Source: Entamoeba invadens IP1
Lineage: Eukaryota; Evosea; Mastigamoebida; Endamoebidae
Reading direction: 5' to 3'
NCBI RefSeq assembly: GCF_000330505.1
Contig: NW_004191601.1
Location: forward strand, 125,063-170,332
Length of the DNA: 45,270 nucleotides
This document shows positions 35,436-45,270 of this stretch, piece by piece. A program made the position numbers and the translations under genes. How positions within the stretch are numbered: position 1 is the stretch's first letter; every line of letters starts with the position of its first letter. The notes below the pieces were generated by a model. That model saw only the letters and a list, made by a program, of their open reading frames with translations, had not been told where the DNA came from and did not search any database.

Positions 35436-37971
35436 TTAAAAATGTAGTTTTTTGATATTCACACATACAGTTACCAATATGACAAGACTTGGAATGATAA
35501 ATAAATAATTAACAATCATGTTGAAAGTAGATTCTTTCTGTTCGAATTCTGCAAGCTTTCTCTCAGCCTCTTCAACCTTTCTGGCATACTGTTTGGCTTG
35601 TTTCTTAGTCTTAGCAGCTGCGTTTTGTGTTTCTTTTTTTTCTGTTTCGATTCTCTGAGTTTGTCTGCATATTTCTTCTTCTATGCTTTAGCCTGTTGAG
35701 CAGTGGTTCTTTCAAGATCAAGTTGTTTATTCAATTCAGTTAATTTATTCTCATAAGTGTTTTCAACTGTTTTTAAATGTTGCCTCAATTCAGTCTTCAT
35801 CTCGGACATATTGTCTTCAATTTTGTCAAATTTGTCTTGTTTTTCGTCGAGTTCAGTATTTGTTCTCATCAATTCTTCAATAGCGGTTTTATGATCTCTC
35901 ACAGTCTTGACTTTCTCTTGTTCAGCCATCTGGATGTTCTTCTCAAGGGTTTCAGCTCTGACTGTGATTTCAGCGATATCCTTCTTGTACTTTCCTTTAA
36001 TCAATTGGGTCTTAGTGTGGTCTTTCTTTTCGTGATCAATTTCAGTTCTAACATTCATCAGTTCGTCTTGGTATTTCTATTTCATTGCTTCGTTGCCATC
36101 TTTGTCATCATTTGCAGTATCAAGTTGTTTGTGCCATGTCAACTTCGGCATTCAAGTCGTTAATCATCTTGTCCATTTCCTCCAAATCATTTTCATTATT
36201 CTTCTTCCAATCAGAGAGTTGATCAACTTGGACAATCAAGTGATTCGCTTTTTAGTCGACTTTTCTTTGGTGTTATTTGCTTCATCTAAGTTGGATTGAA
36301 CTTCCTGCTATTTGCTCTCAGAAGCCTTTCGAGCAGCATCTGCACTGTCAGCTTTCTGTCTTTCTTCATCAAGTTGGGCTCGAACTTAAGTTATTATTGC
36401 ATTCAACATGTTGTTCTTTTCTTTTTGAGCAACAGAAGCCGGTGGACTGACTTGGACTTTAAGTGATGAGACTTGTGCATTAAGTGTTTTGACTTGGTCT
36501 TCCATCTTCTTTCTTCTATCAGATTGGTCCGCAGCAGTCTTCTCGGCCTCCGCTTTGTCGTCCAATGCCATCTTCTTTTGTGCTTCAAGTGCCTTAATAT
36601 GTGATCCATTATTCTCAATCTTCGTTGCGTCTTCAACAGATTGCTTTTTCATATCCTTCTTAGCAGCATCAAGTTGAGTGTTCTGTTCTTTCAACGCAGC
36701 AACCGCCTTTTCCAAATCAGCAATTTGGTTGTCTCTCTGACGACTTCAGTTCGATCGATATTTGAAGTCCCAACTGGTCTATATTCAAGGTCTTGCAATT
36801 GTTGTTCCAAATCTGCTATTTTCTTCTTGTCTTTAGCTGTTCTGTCTCTTAATTCAGTAAACTCGGTGTTGTTTGCTTCTAAGTCTTTTTGTAACTTTTT
36901 GATTGAACCATTCAAGTTGTTGGTCTCGTCTTCGTGTTTATAAACCAAGTTAATGAGTTGGTCATATTCGTCTTCAAGTTTCTTCTTTTCAGAAGAAAGT
37001 AGGTCTTTGTCATAAGCCAAATTTTTCACCTTCTCTTTAATTTCGTCGTTTTCTGCTTTCAACTTCTTTGCCTCTTTTTCTTTCGCAAATTTGTCTTTCT
37101 TGACTGTTTTAAGCTCTTCGTCGGCTTCAGCAACTTCTTGTTCTTGTGAGTAAATTAGTCGACTTTGGCACTCAATTCCTCAATCTTCTTATTGCTCTCA
37201 TTAACAGTTCCATTGAGTTTCTTCTTATCAGCAACATCGGTGTCGGCATTCTTCTTGAGGTAGTCAAAGTCCTGTTGGAGTTGGTCAAGTTCTGCTTTGG
37301 TTCTTCCCAAGTCGTTTTTAGTAATTCTCAACTTCTCATTTGCGGCTTCAACTTCTTCGTTAAGAGCAGCTTTTTCTCTTTCAGTATCTTTCAATTTGGC
37401 ATCAACAACAGATTTTGCTTTAGTCAAATTGTCATTGTCAGCCTTCAATTGAGACAATTGCTTCTCTTGAGCATCTTTCTACTCGTGTTCTCAGCATCAG
37501 CCTCAAGCTTGTCTTTGTTATCAGCAGTTTAGGTAAGTTGTTCATTCAAGTTATTAATTTCAACGTCTTTTTGGTTCATATTAGATTTAGCAACAGCCAA
37601 ATTTTTTCAGTCTTCTCCATGTCATCTTTCAACGCTTAGATTTGAGCTTCGTAGTCGGCCTTCTGTGCTTTCAACACATCAGAGTCATTCAGTCCATCTT
37701 CAATTCTCTTTGTCAACTCAGCAAGTTTTCTCTGAGCATCTTTATTGGAAGAATCAAGTTTTCTGTTCTTATCTTCTAATTCGTCTTTCTCTGAGTTCAA
37801 TGATAAAATCTTCTTATCACTTGCATTCTTGGCCGAAGTCAAAGCAGCAGTCTTTGTCTTCACTGCTTGCAATTGTTGGTTATACCCATCTTTATCGTCT
37901 GAAACCTTCTTGTTTTGAGTAACTTGTATTGTTTTTTGAAAAATAAAGTATTTGAGATAATTAAAATCCAA
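35436..37971 (-). pseudogene. Tail-anchored long coiled-coil protein, pseudogene or error-ridden gene
   Basis: On the minus strand from about 37971, a chain of heptad-rich segments (for example LNSEKDELEDKNRKLDSS, LKDTEREKAALNEEVEAANE, LEQQLQDLEY, LRQHLKTVENTYENKL) forms one long coiled coil of about 840 codons. Frames are broken by in-frame stops (near 37638, 37530, 37157, 36386, 35681) and several frameshifts. The last frame reads ARKVEEAERKLAEFEQKES, then a hydrophobic MIVNYLFIIPSLVILVTVCV and a short basic end NIKKLHF-stop at 35436, i.e. a C-terminal membrane anchor. That layout suits golgin-like tethers. Myosin tail or inclusion-protein labels would be alternatives from the coiled coil alone. 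The N-terminus is not found. The nearby gap means some breaks could be sequencing errors. Confidence 0.75.
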
Positions 37972-37975
37972 AAAT

Positions 37976-40190
37976 ACACATTCATAACTCTTTAATTATT
38001 ATACATTATGATAAATAAATTATTCGTTATAGTTTTTTTTTAATATAATTTCCATTCTTTGTGTTTTAAATCTATTGATTATTTACTTTAATTTCGTCCA
38101 AGTAATTATTACATTAAAAAAATGACCAGGCAATTATTGTTTACAATAATTATATAACAACATATAATTTATTATAGTTTATTTTTTTTAAAAATAGTAT
38201 TAATAAAGTTAATTAAAGATATTACTTTATTATATTTTAATTATATTCGACAAAATTAAATGAAATTATTATAAACAATTTTATTTATTTAGAATTGGGT
38301 CTTTTAAAACTAAATAAACATAAATAGTTTATTGCTAATTTACAAAGTCTAATACAAAGTAATTATTATATAAATTATTTAATAATATGAGATAGATTTA
38401 AAAACCCTAAAACGCTTTATTTGGTTTGTTTCAATCGGATTGTTCCACATTTTTCAAAACAATAAAATATTGTAAAAAAACACAAAAACAAATTAGACAA
38501 TTTATAAATAATTTAAAAATGTTGTTTTTCTTTTTCTAATCGTCAATTTGCCTTATTAAACAATTAAAGCAATTACAATATAATTCAACTTATTAAAAAT
38601 ATAATTAAAATTGGTTCTTCTAATCCCTTTTTGCATTTTCCCCTGATGGTTTTAATTTTTTTGTAGTTTTTGGAGCAAATTTAATTTTGTTTTACCAAAT
38701 CAAAAAAAAACAATTAATGATTTTGCGATATTTAGAAGGAATATATTTATATATAATACGTATTTTACTGTTCATTTTTAATTGCCAATTGTCCGTTTTA
38801 TAAGTTGTTTTATAAAACACCAAAAATAAAAATTGAATTTATCATTTAACCCCTTTGTTTGCATGCAAAATTATATTGTTCGTGAAAAATATCTCTGGAA
38901 TAGACATAGTGTAGTTTGTTTTAATTATAAGTTGCGTCAGTTTTTAATTATTTTTATCATATTGTTTTCAAAAAAAACTATTAAAAATTATTTTAAAGTT
39001 TTGTTTTTTTTCAATGTTTTTTAACAAAACATTTTGAATAGAATTTTCTACAAACCAACTTTTGTTTAAAGAAAATAATGAGTTGCTTTTTGTGTTCATA
39101 ATCGGGCTAGTTAAACATCATCTTTTTAATTATTGTTGTTATTTTCAAAGAACTTTTTTTGAAACAACACAAAAAATAGACAATTATATGGTTGACATTT
39201 ATTCTGAAATATAATGTCTTTGCAAAAGTCTTAATTAACCCGTTTTATTTGATTTTATTGATGTGACAACTCGTACATATTCCAACTAAAGGCAAATTAT
39301 ATTAAATTATTTTTGTTTTGATAATTTAAATTTTTTTGTTTGCAATCTATAAATGGTATCAATTTCAAAAAGCAAAAGATAAAATGATATTGATTTTATT
39401 AAATTGGTATATACATTAACTTAAATAATATATACAGTTATTTATTTGATATACATGTTTTATTATAATAAGTGTTGATAAATTGAAAAATATTTTGATG
39501 TAACATTTTGATATATTATATATTTTAAAGATCAATTTAATTATCGAAACAATCATGTTATAAATTTGTATTATAATGAATCATTAAAATTTTATAATAA
39601 TATTAATACATTTTGTTTAGTTTTATCAATGTATTTTTATAAATAAACAAAAATGTATTTGTTTTTTTAGTGTTTTTTTACTAATAGTTAATTTACTATA
39701 CATTGTCAAATTCAATTATATTTTATTTCATTAAATAGTCTATCGATCTTTTTCGAAGTTATATTGTTTATAAAAAAATGAATTTATCAAACTATTAAAT
39801 TATAATTAATTATATTAAAAAATTTGTTATGTTTTTTACAAAATATTTTATGAAAATTTATCTTGATTATAAACTATTACATTTAATTTAACTTATAATT
39901 AATTTTCCATATATTATAAGATTTATAAAATTGAATTTGTCATTATTTCAGTATATATTATTGCCAAATTTGTTCAATAACAATATAAAAATAAATAAAA
40001 GTTGGTTAAAGAACCAAATGGAATAAAAGTAACAAAAAACAAAAATTAACTTTGCTTTTAGTGAAAATATTGGTGATAATAAACAATTGTTTTTTTCTCA
40101 AGTGTTTTTTTGGGAAATTGTTAAGAGGGGCTCCCTGTTTTTGAAAAGCAAAAAATGGCAAAATTGACGAACACCTGATCTTGCTTGAAA
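37976..40190. other. AT-rich gene-free stretch
   Basis: No gene, transposon end or RNA recognised. The 63-codon open frame at 38833 has no features. The missing 5' part of the coiled-coil gene was looked for here and not found. Confidence 0.5.
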
Positions 40191-40195
40191 ATACA

Positions 40196-40980
40196 TCGAT
40201 TATCAAAAAATAACCTTAAAAAGTTGTATCTTTCTATTCGTTTTGAAGATAAATGTGTTGATATAAATTGAATTACTGGAGAGATTTTGACAAAATCAAA
40301 CAACTATTGACTTAATATAATATAAAAAGCAAAATATAAAAATATGTATCAATATAGTAATTATAAAACAATACAATATACTTACATTTTAATCAATTTA
40401 GTATTAAACCTCCATAATAATCAAAACGTTATAAAAGCAATACAATAATAAAAATGAAACAATTAAAAAGTAATCAAAAGGGAAAAAATTATGCAATACA
40501 ACGCCTATGTGCACAAATCAAAATACAGTAAAACTTTTCAAAAACGGTACTTTTAAAAAGCTGATTCTTTCAAAAGAGGGTATTTTTCAACGAAACTAAA
40601 AATAAAGTTCTTTATAGAGCGGTAATTAAGGTTTGATTCGCTTAAAATGCCCACTTTTGAAAAAAAACAAAATTGCCACACCAGCCCGCTCTCTTAAGTT
40701 TTTACTGTACACTTTAGTTTTTTGAATTATAAAAATGTTTTATCATTAAAAGTTGGCTAGCTCCGAGTTGTGACTTTAATCTAATTGAGCATTTGTAGTA
40801 ATTTTTAAAATATAAACAATAAATAGATAATACAAGTAATGAAAACATTTTATAGTGTGTCATGATGTTTGTAAAAAAAACATCAAAAATATTAACAAGT
40901 AAGTTGAAAGTTATAGTGAACGGTTGAAATTGTGCACAAGAAAAAATTACAAAAATATTGCAAGACTAATGACCAAAGTA
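40196..40980 (+). repeat. Second copy of the Harbinger-like 5' region
   Basis: Matches 29694-30391 in the same orientation and order (for example GTGTTGAT, ACTGGAGA, AAAATATAAAAA, GTGCACAAATCAAAATAC, GTTGGCTAGCTCCGAG against GTTAGCTCGGAG). It is interrupted by the 182-bp MITE at 40526-40707 and cut at TA 40979-40980 by the 878-bp element. Confidence 0.75.
40526..40707. mobile_element. 182-bp TA-flanked MITE with identifiable empty site
   Basis: Ends CAGTAAAACTT and, inverted, CAGTAAAAACTT, flanked by TA on both sides (40524-40525 and 40708-40709). In the related repeat at 30114-30140 the sequence runs CAAATCAAAATACATTTTAT with no insertion and a single TA, which is the unoccupied site. No coding capacity. 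Confidence 0.85.
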
Positions 40981-41858
40981 AACTGTTTTTCAAAACTCTG
41001 TACTGGGATGCCCCGATTTTTTAGACAAATAAATTCTAAATAATTTTTCCTTTGCTTAACCCTCATTTTTTGTTATAAATATTTACTCGAAAAAAACAAA
41101 ATAACGAACATGACTTTTTTAAATTTTACTTGACAAATAAATCTTGCACCAAAAATTTACTTGAAAAATATAAAAAACAAACTTGGGATTAAAATTTTGA
41201 TTACCATAACACAATTTTTGCCAAAACATATAACACAACTTTATAATTAAATGTCCATGTTTACAGAATCACCAAGTCGTGTTCTGGATAAAAATAAAAA
41301 GTACTAATGAGTAAAACAAGCATTGAGAGAAGATAAATTGGTTAAGGCTATACAATTGAAAAGTTTTATAATTTTTGAACTCTTTATTTTATTTAAGACT
41401 CTTTTGATTAATAACCTTGATTGTTTAAATGTTTGTTTTATGTTATCGATTACTTTTTTAATTGTTGAAATAAACAAAAACTTATTATTAATTTAAGTGT
41501 TGTATCATTTGATGCAATAATGTCTTCAAACCATCATTTGTTTATTGTTATATTATCGTTTATCTTGTGTTTGTTAGAAATGGGTTGTTTTACTGACGTT
41601 TAGTTACAAAACAAACCACTGGCCAAATAACGAACCTGGAAAATCGGGAAGATTTACCCATTATTTGGGTGATTTCCCGATTTTTTATTCAATAATTGAA
41701 ACTGTATTGATTTTTAAGGGTTTTAAACTGTGTACCGTTGTTGGTTCAACAAATAGGAAAATAAAAAATAAAACAAATAAAAAAGAGTAAATAATGGGAA
41801 ATTAGGACAAAGGGTTTATATAAATTTTGGAAACGGTACAGAGTTTTGGAAAACAGTT
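40981..41858. mobile_element. 878-bp TA-flanked element, copy A
   Basis: Inverted ends AACTGTTTTTCAAAACTCTG / AACTGTTTTCCAAAACTCTG (about 23 bp) with TA on both sides (40979-40980 and 41859-41860). No gene. It has an internal hairpin (AAATCGGGAA and ACCCA against TGGGT and TTCCCGATTT, 41641-41683). Positions 41041-41858 are the exact-length reverse complement of 44453-45270, showing recent movement. I do not recognise the family. Confidence 0.85.
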
Positions 41859-43021
41859 TATTATATAATCATATGACAAAGTCAGTCTTAAAAACTTGAA
41901 GTTCTTGTATTGTAATTAATCTTATATGTATTAACTTTGTTGTCTACTAACTTTTTTTATTTGTTGTTGAAATTGCGACTAATAGATTATAAAAAGTTGG
42001 AAGATTATAATTTCTCTCTGATATTGATAAAATTGATTTTTAATTCGGTTATCATGTTGAAATATTTTTTGTCGTGTAATTAATCAAATGTATAACTTAT
42101 TCGTTGTTTAGAATAAGACATGGTTTAATAAAACAATATCAAAGCACATAATATCACATTTTCATAATTTACAATATAACAACATTATGTTTTAATAGTA
42201 TTTAACAAGTTTTTAAATCATTTATAAAAAAAACTTATGATATAATCTGTGCAAATTAGAAATAATTCCGACAGTATATCATTAATATGTTGTTTGTTTA
42301 TTTTTTTATGACTACCAAACGTTGTGGACGATATAAATTACTCATTAACTTATTGTTTGTTTTATATAATAAATAGTCATTTAAAAAAACGTTTGTGAAT
42401 AATGATGATTTTTTAAAAGGTAATTAATTTGAAAATGCCGATTTTTTTTCTTTACTTTCCGAAAAGACACCAAGGTTTTTAAGTTTTACAAATTAACATT
42501 TTTACGAACTTTTTATTTTTATTTTTTAGTATTTTTTTGGTAAAAAAAATAAAATTTATACTGTATACCAGAATAATTTAAATAAATTTTACTTTTTTAA
42601 GTCAACCTTAATGATAACTTAAGTACTTTTTAAATATGTTGAAAAAAGTTTAAATTAAACATAAGTTTTTTTATTTGTAACTAATTGATATGATGTCACA
42701 CTTGAAGGTATTTGAAAATAGAACTACTCTGGCGAGTGGTCAAATTTCTTTTGAGTCCTGGGAACTCTGGCAAGTGCTCGATTTTTATCTAAGTAAACTA
42801 TATTTTCTCCAAGTAACTATAATTTACCATTTAAAATATAGTTTCACAATTCATTTAATATAAGAAATAATATAATTATAGTTTATTATAGTATAATGGA
42901 AAAAATTGCTGTTGTTTCCTGAAACTACAGATATAAAAGCAGTAAAATATCTAATTTGTTTTTATTCAACATTTATTATTTATTTTTTATTTACAAAAAC
43001 AGAAACTAAGCAAAAACGAAT
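41859..43021. other. Transposon-derived, no gene seen
   Basis: A weak match to the Harbinger-like end (AAGTCAGTCTTAAAAAC) lies at 41879-41895 in the orientation expected for the 3' end of the relic at 43022-44420. At about 42727-42780 a direct repeat (CTCTGGCGAGTGGTC, CTCTGGCAAGTGCTC) is visible, of unknown meaning. Confidence 0.35.
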
Positions 43022-44420
43022 TCAATTTGTTAATTGTTTGTCGCATCGACAAATTCTCTTTCTCCATTGACAACAAGGAAAAACGTCACCATTGTAAATA
43101 AAAGTTTCGAGCAATCTAATAGTAGCTGGTGGAAGAGGAGTCATAAAAATATCTCTATTTCGAGGTTCAGTGATTAAATAGTTGTGGAAAATATAAAAAT
43201 AAACATTTTTCAATGGGCGTTTGGTATTTTTGAAATTCAACAAAACATGGGCAATTGTAACATGTTTACCATAATTCTTTGCTTAAAATTTCCATCGATT
43301 TCTTATTAATTTAAAAGTGCATTCCAATCTTTCAAATACATTTCGACAATATTTGGACACGAAAAATGAAGGTTATCGTGGTATAGAATTGCATTTAATT
43401 GTTGAGTGGTGTATTCAGTTGAAAGATCAAATTAATAAGGAGTGACACCATTCGAACAAGATTTGTAGCCTCCATCAACAAGAAACAATATTTATCCATC
43501 AACATACTTTCTATCCAGGTAAGTTTTAAACACAACACTGTCATGTGTAGCAGCTGGAAATTCAGTCACGATACTAACAACAAAACAGAAAATATTAACT
43601 ACTATTTCTTTTTTTCAGCCCCGAGTGGTTGTATGAGCATATTTTTGTTTTATGTACTTTTGTTTAATTAATACAGATGTGACTTTTGTTTAATCTATTA
43701 AAAATATAAAATAACAATTTTTGTTGTTTATTATGTCAATATTAATTTAAACGATTCAAATGTTCAAAATTGATAAATGAAATATAATTTCATTGCATGT
43801 TTGTGTAAAAATATAAAAAATTTAACATAGGTAAATTATATTTGTATTGGTATATAATACAAAAAATGTTATATTCATAAAATACGTTATAAAGTTACAT
43901 TAAATATTAATGCAGTTTATAATTGTCATTTTAATTTAATTTAAAAATATCTTAACACATATTATATATATTACAACATAATTACCGATATTTCATTCGT
44001 GTTTTAAATAAAAAAAGAAAGTTATTAAAATACTTATAAAACATAAACAACACTAAAAATTCACTCACATTTCGAAATGTTTAGTTACCTTTTGCACGAT
44101 TGCTCCGTTTCATTAGTTTTGATAATTCACTTTTTCTTTTTTTTATGTATTGTCGTTTTTATTATATCAGAACATTTTTATCCGTTTTCGCATCATTTAT
44201 TTCATCTTCACACTTATCAGTTTCAATAAATGTTTTTTCATATTGGACAACTTCGACTGAATTACTATTATTTTGGACATTTTTATTATTGTTAGAACAT
44301 CCTTCTTTCAAATAATCATCTAATCCATATTTGTTTTCATCCTTGAAATCGCTAAGAACTCTTTAGATGCCAAACTTGTTTCATAAAAGCGTCATTTTTT
44401 TCAGTTATGATTTTGTGAAA
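43022..44420 (-). pseudogene. PIF/Harbinger-type (DDE_4) transposase relic
   Basis: On the minus strand, about 43600 to 43022 reads PAATHDSVVFKTYLDRKYVDG, then ILFLVDGGYKSCSNGVTPY (the P-x-x-x-H-D-S and D-x-G-Y pattern of DDE_4 enzymes), QLNAILYHDNLHFS, and after a frameshift FERLECTFKLIRNRWKF, which holds the expected catalytic Glu region. It ends after TPLPPATIRLLE and CCQWRKRICRCDKQLTN at 43022. Several stops interrupt it. Further upstream, 44420-44080 is decayed coding sequence (DFKDENKYGLDDYL, then KRKSELSKLMKRSNRAKG), plausibly the same gene's N-terminal part; its first ~40 bp recur at 30424-30470. Confidence 0.6.
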
Positions 44421-44452
44421 AATATGATAATAATTAAAAATAATTTAAAATA

Positions 44453-45270
44453 AACTGTTTTCCAAAACTCTGTACCGTTTCCAAAATTTATATAAACCCT
44501 TTGTCCTAATTTCCCATTATTTACTCTTTTTTATTTGTTTTATTTTTTATTTTCCTATTTGTTGAACCAACAACGGTACACAGTTTAAAACCCTTAAAAA
44601 TCAATACAGTTTCAATTATTGAATAAAAAATCGGGAAATCACCCAAATAATGGGTAAATCTTCCCGATTTTCCAGGTTCGTTATTTGGCCAGTGGTTTGT
44701 TTTGTAACTAAACGTCAGTAAAACAACCCATTTCTAACAAACACAAGATAAACGATAATATAACAATAAACAAATGATGGTTTGAAGACATTATTGCATC
44801 AAATGATACAACACTTAAATTAATAATAAGTTTTTGTTTATTTCAACAATTAAAAAAGTAATCGATAACATAAAACAAACATTTAAACAATCAAGGTTAT
44901 TAATCAAAAGAGTCTTAAATAAAATAAAGAGTTCAAAAATTATAAAACTTTTCAATTGTATAGCCTTAACCAATTTATCTTCTCTCAATGCTTGTTTTAC
45001 TCATTAGTACTTTTTATTTTTATCCAGAACACGACTTGGTGATTCTGTAAACATGGACATTTAATTATAAAGTTGTGTTATATGTTTTGGCAAAAATTGT
45101 GTTATGGTAATCAAAATTTTAATCCCAAGTTTGTTTTTTATATTTTTCAAGTAAATTTTTGGTGCAAGATTTATTTGTCAAGTAAAATTTAAAAAAGTCA
45201 TGTTCGTTATTTTGTTTTTTTCGAGTAAATATTTATAACAAAAAATGAGGGTTAAGCAAAGGAAAAATTA
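44453..45270. mobile_element. 878-bp element, copy B, inverted and cut by the window end
   Basis: Begins AACTGTTTTCCAAAAC after TA (44451-44452) and equals the reverse complement of 41041-41858 with no net length difference over 818 bp. About 60 bp and the far inverted end lie outside the window. Confidence 0.9.

Noticed and set aside
40006..40303. Two ~60-codon minus-strand frames
   Set aside because: They lie in or beside the Harbinger-like repeat; the related copy at 29694 has stops in the matching frame.
1..45270. CRISPR array, rRNA or tRNA cluster, bacterial-type operon or riboswitch
   Set aside because: No regularly spaced identical repeats with unique spacers, no rRNA motifs and no complete tRNA seen; the only tandem array (11390-11610) has no spacers, and gene content is eukaryotic.

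Overview
The window reads as nuclear DNA of an Entamoeba species. The abundance and variety of DNA transposons points to Entamoeba invadens or a close relative; this is inference from gene content and no search was run. The sequence is very AT-rich and the genes carry no obvious introns. Several protein families are typical of Entamoeba: F-box-like/leucine-rich repeat proteins, a BspA-type (LRR_5) repeat protein and a coiled-coil TLDc protein. A 100-base run of N (34601-34700) marks an assembly gap, so some frameshifts, especially near it, could be sequencing errors.

Only three long genes look intact: a 1000-residue leucine-rich-repeat-like protein with FG-rich patches (981-3983, minus), a pogo-like transposase (26459-28015, plus) and a TLDc-domain protein (33439-34428, minus). 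The other coding material is broken: a BspA-like pseudogene (7053-10438), a glycoside hydrolase family 15 (glucoamylase-like) relic (12078-12990), two hAT-type transposase relics (16926-18800 minus; 19205-22530 plus), a short Hsp70 relic (about 24840), a tail-anchored coiled-coil pseudogene (35436-37971) and a PIF/Harbinger-type relic (43022-44420).

Most of the remainder is layered transposon debris. Left to right: a TA-flanked element with 43-bp inverted ends (4099-5546) containing a Mutator-like MITE with a perfect 9-bp target duplication (4151-4584); a CAGGG-ended element (10527-14080) holding the glucoamylase relic; a TA-flanked element (20193-21871) that splits a transposase gene; a complete pogo-like element with paired-motif ends (25370-28586); a 227-bp MITE (28784-29010); a deletion-derivative element (29052-30556); a second, truncated MITE copy (32336-32690); a 182-bp MITE whose empty site survives in a related repeat (40526-40707); and an 878-bp TA-flanked element (40981-41858) with a gap-free inverted second copy starting at 44453 and running off the window.

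The most informative structural signal is at the right end. Joining the left flank of the 878-bp element (40980) to the reverse complement of the left flank of its second copy (44452) rebuilds, with no gap, a junction that exists unbroken at 30371-30433. The 2.6 kb between the two inverted copies therefore appears to be inverted, either by recombination between the copies or by misassembly. Genes and transposons here do not form an operon-like unit; this is a gene-poor transposon sink between a few intact amoebal genes.
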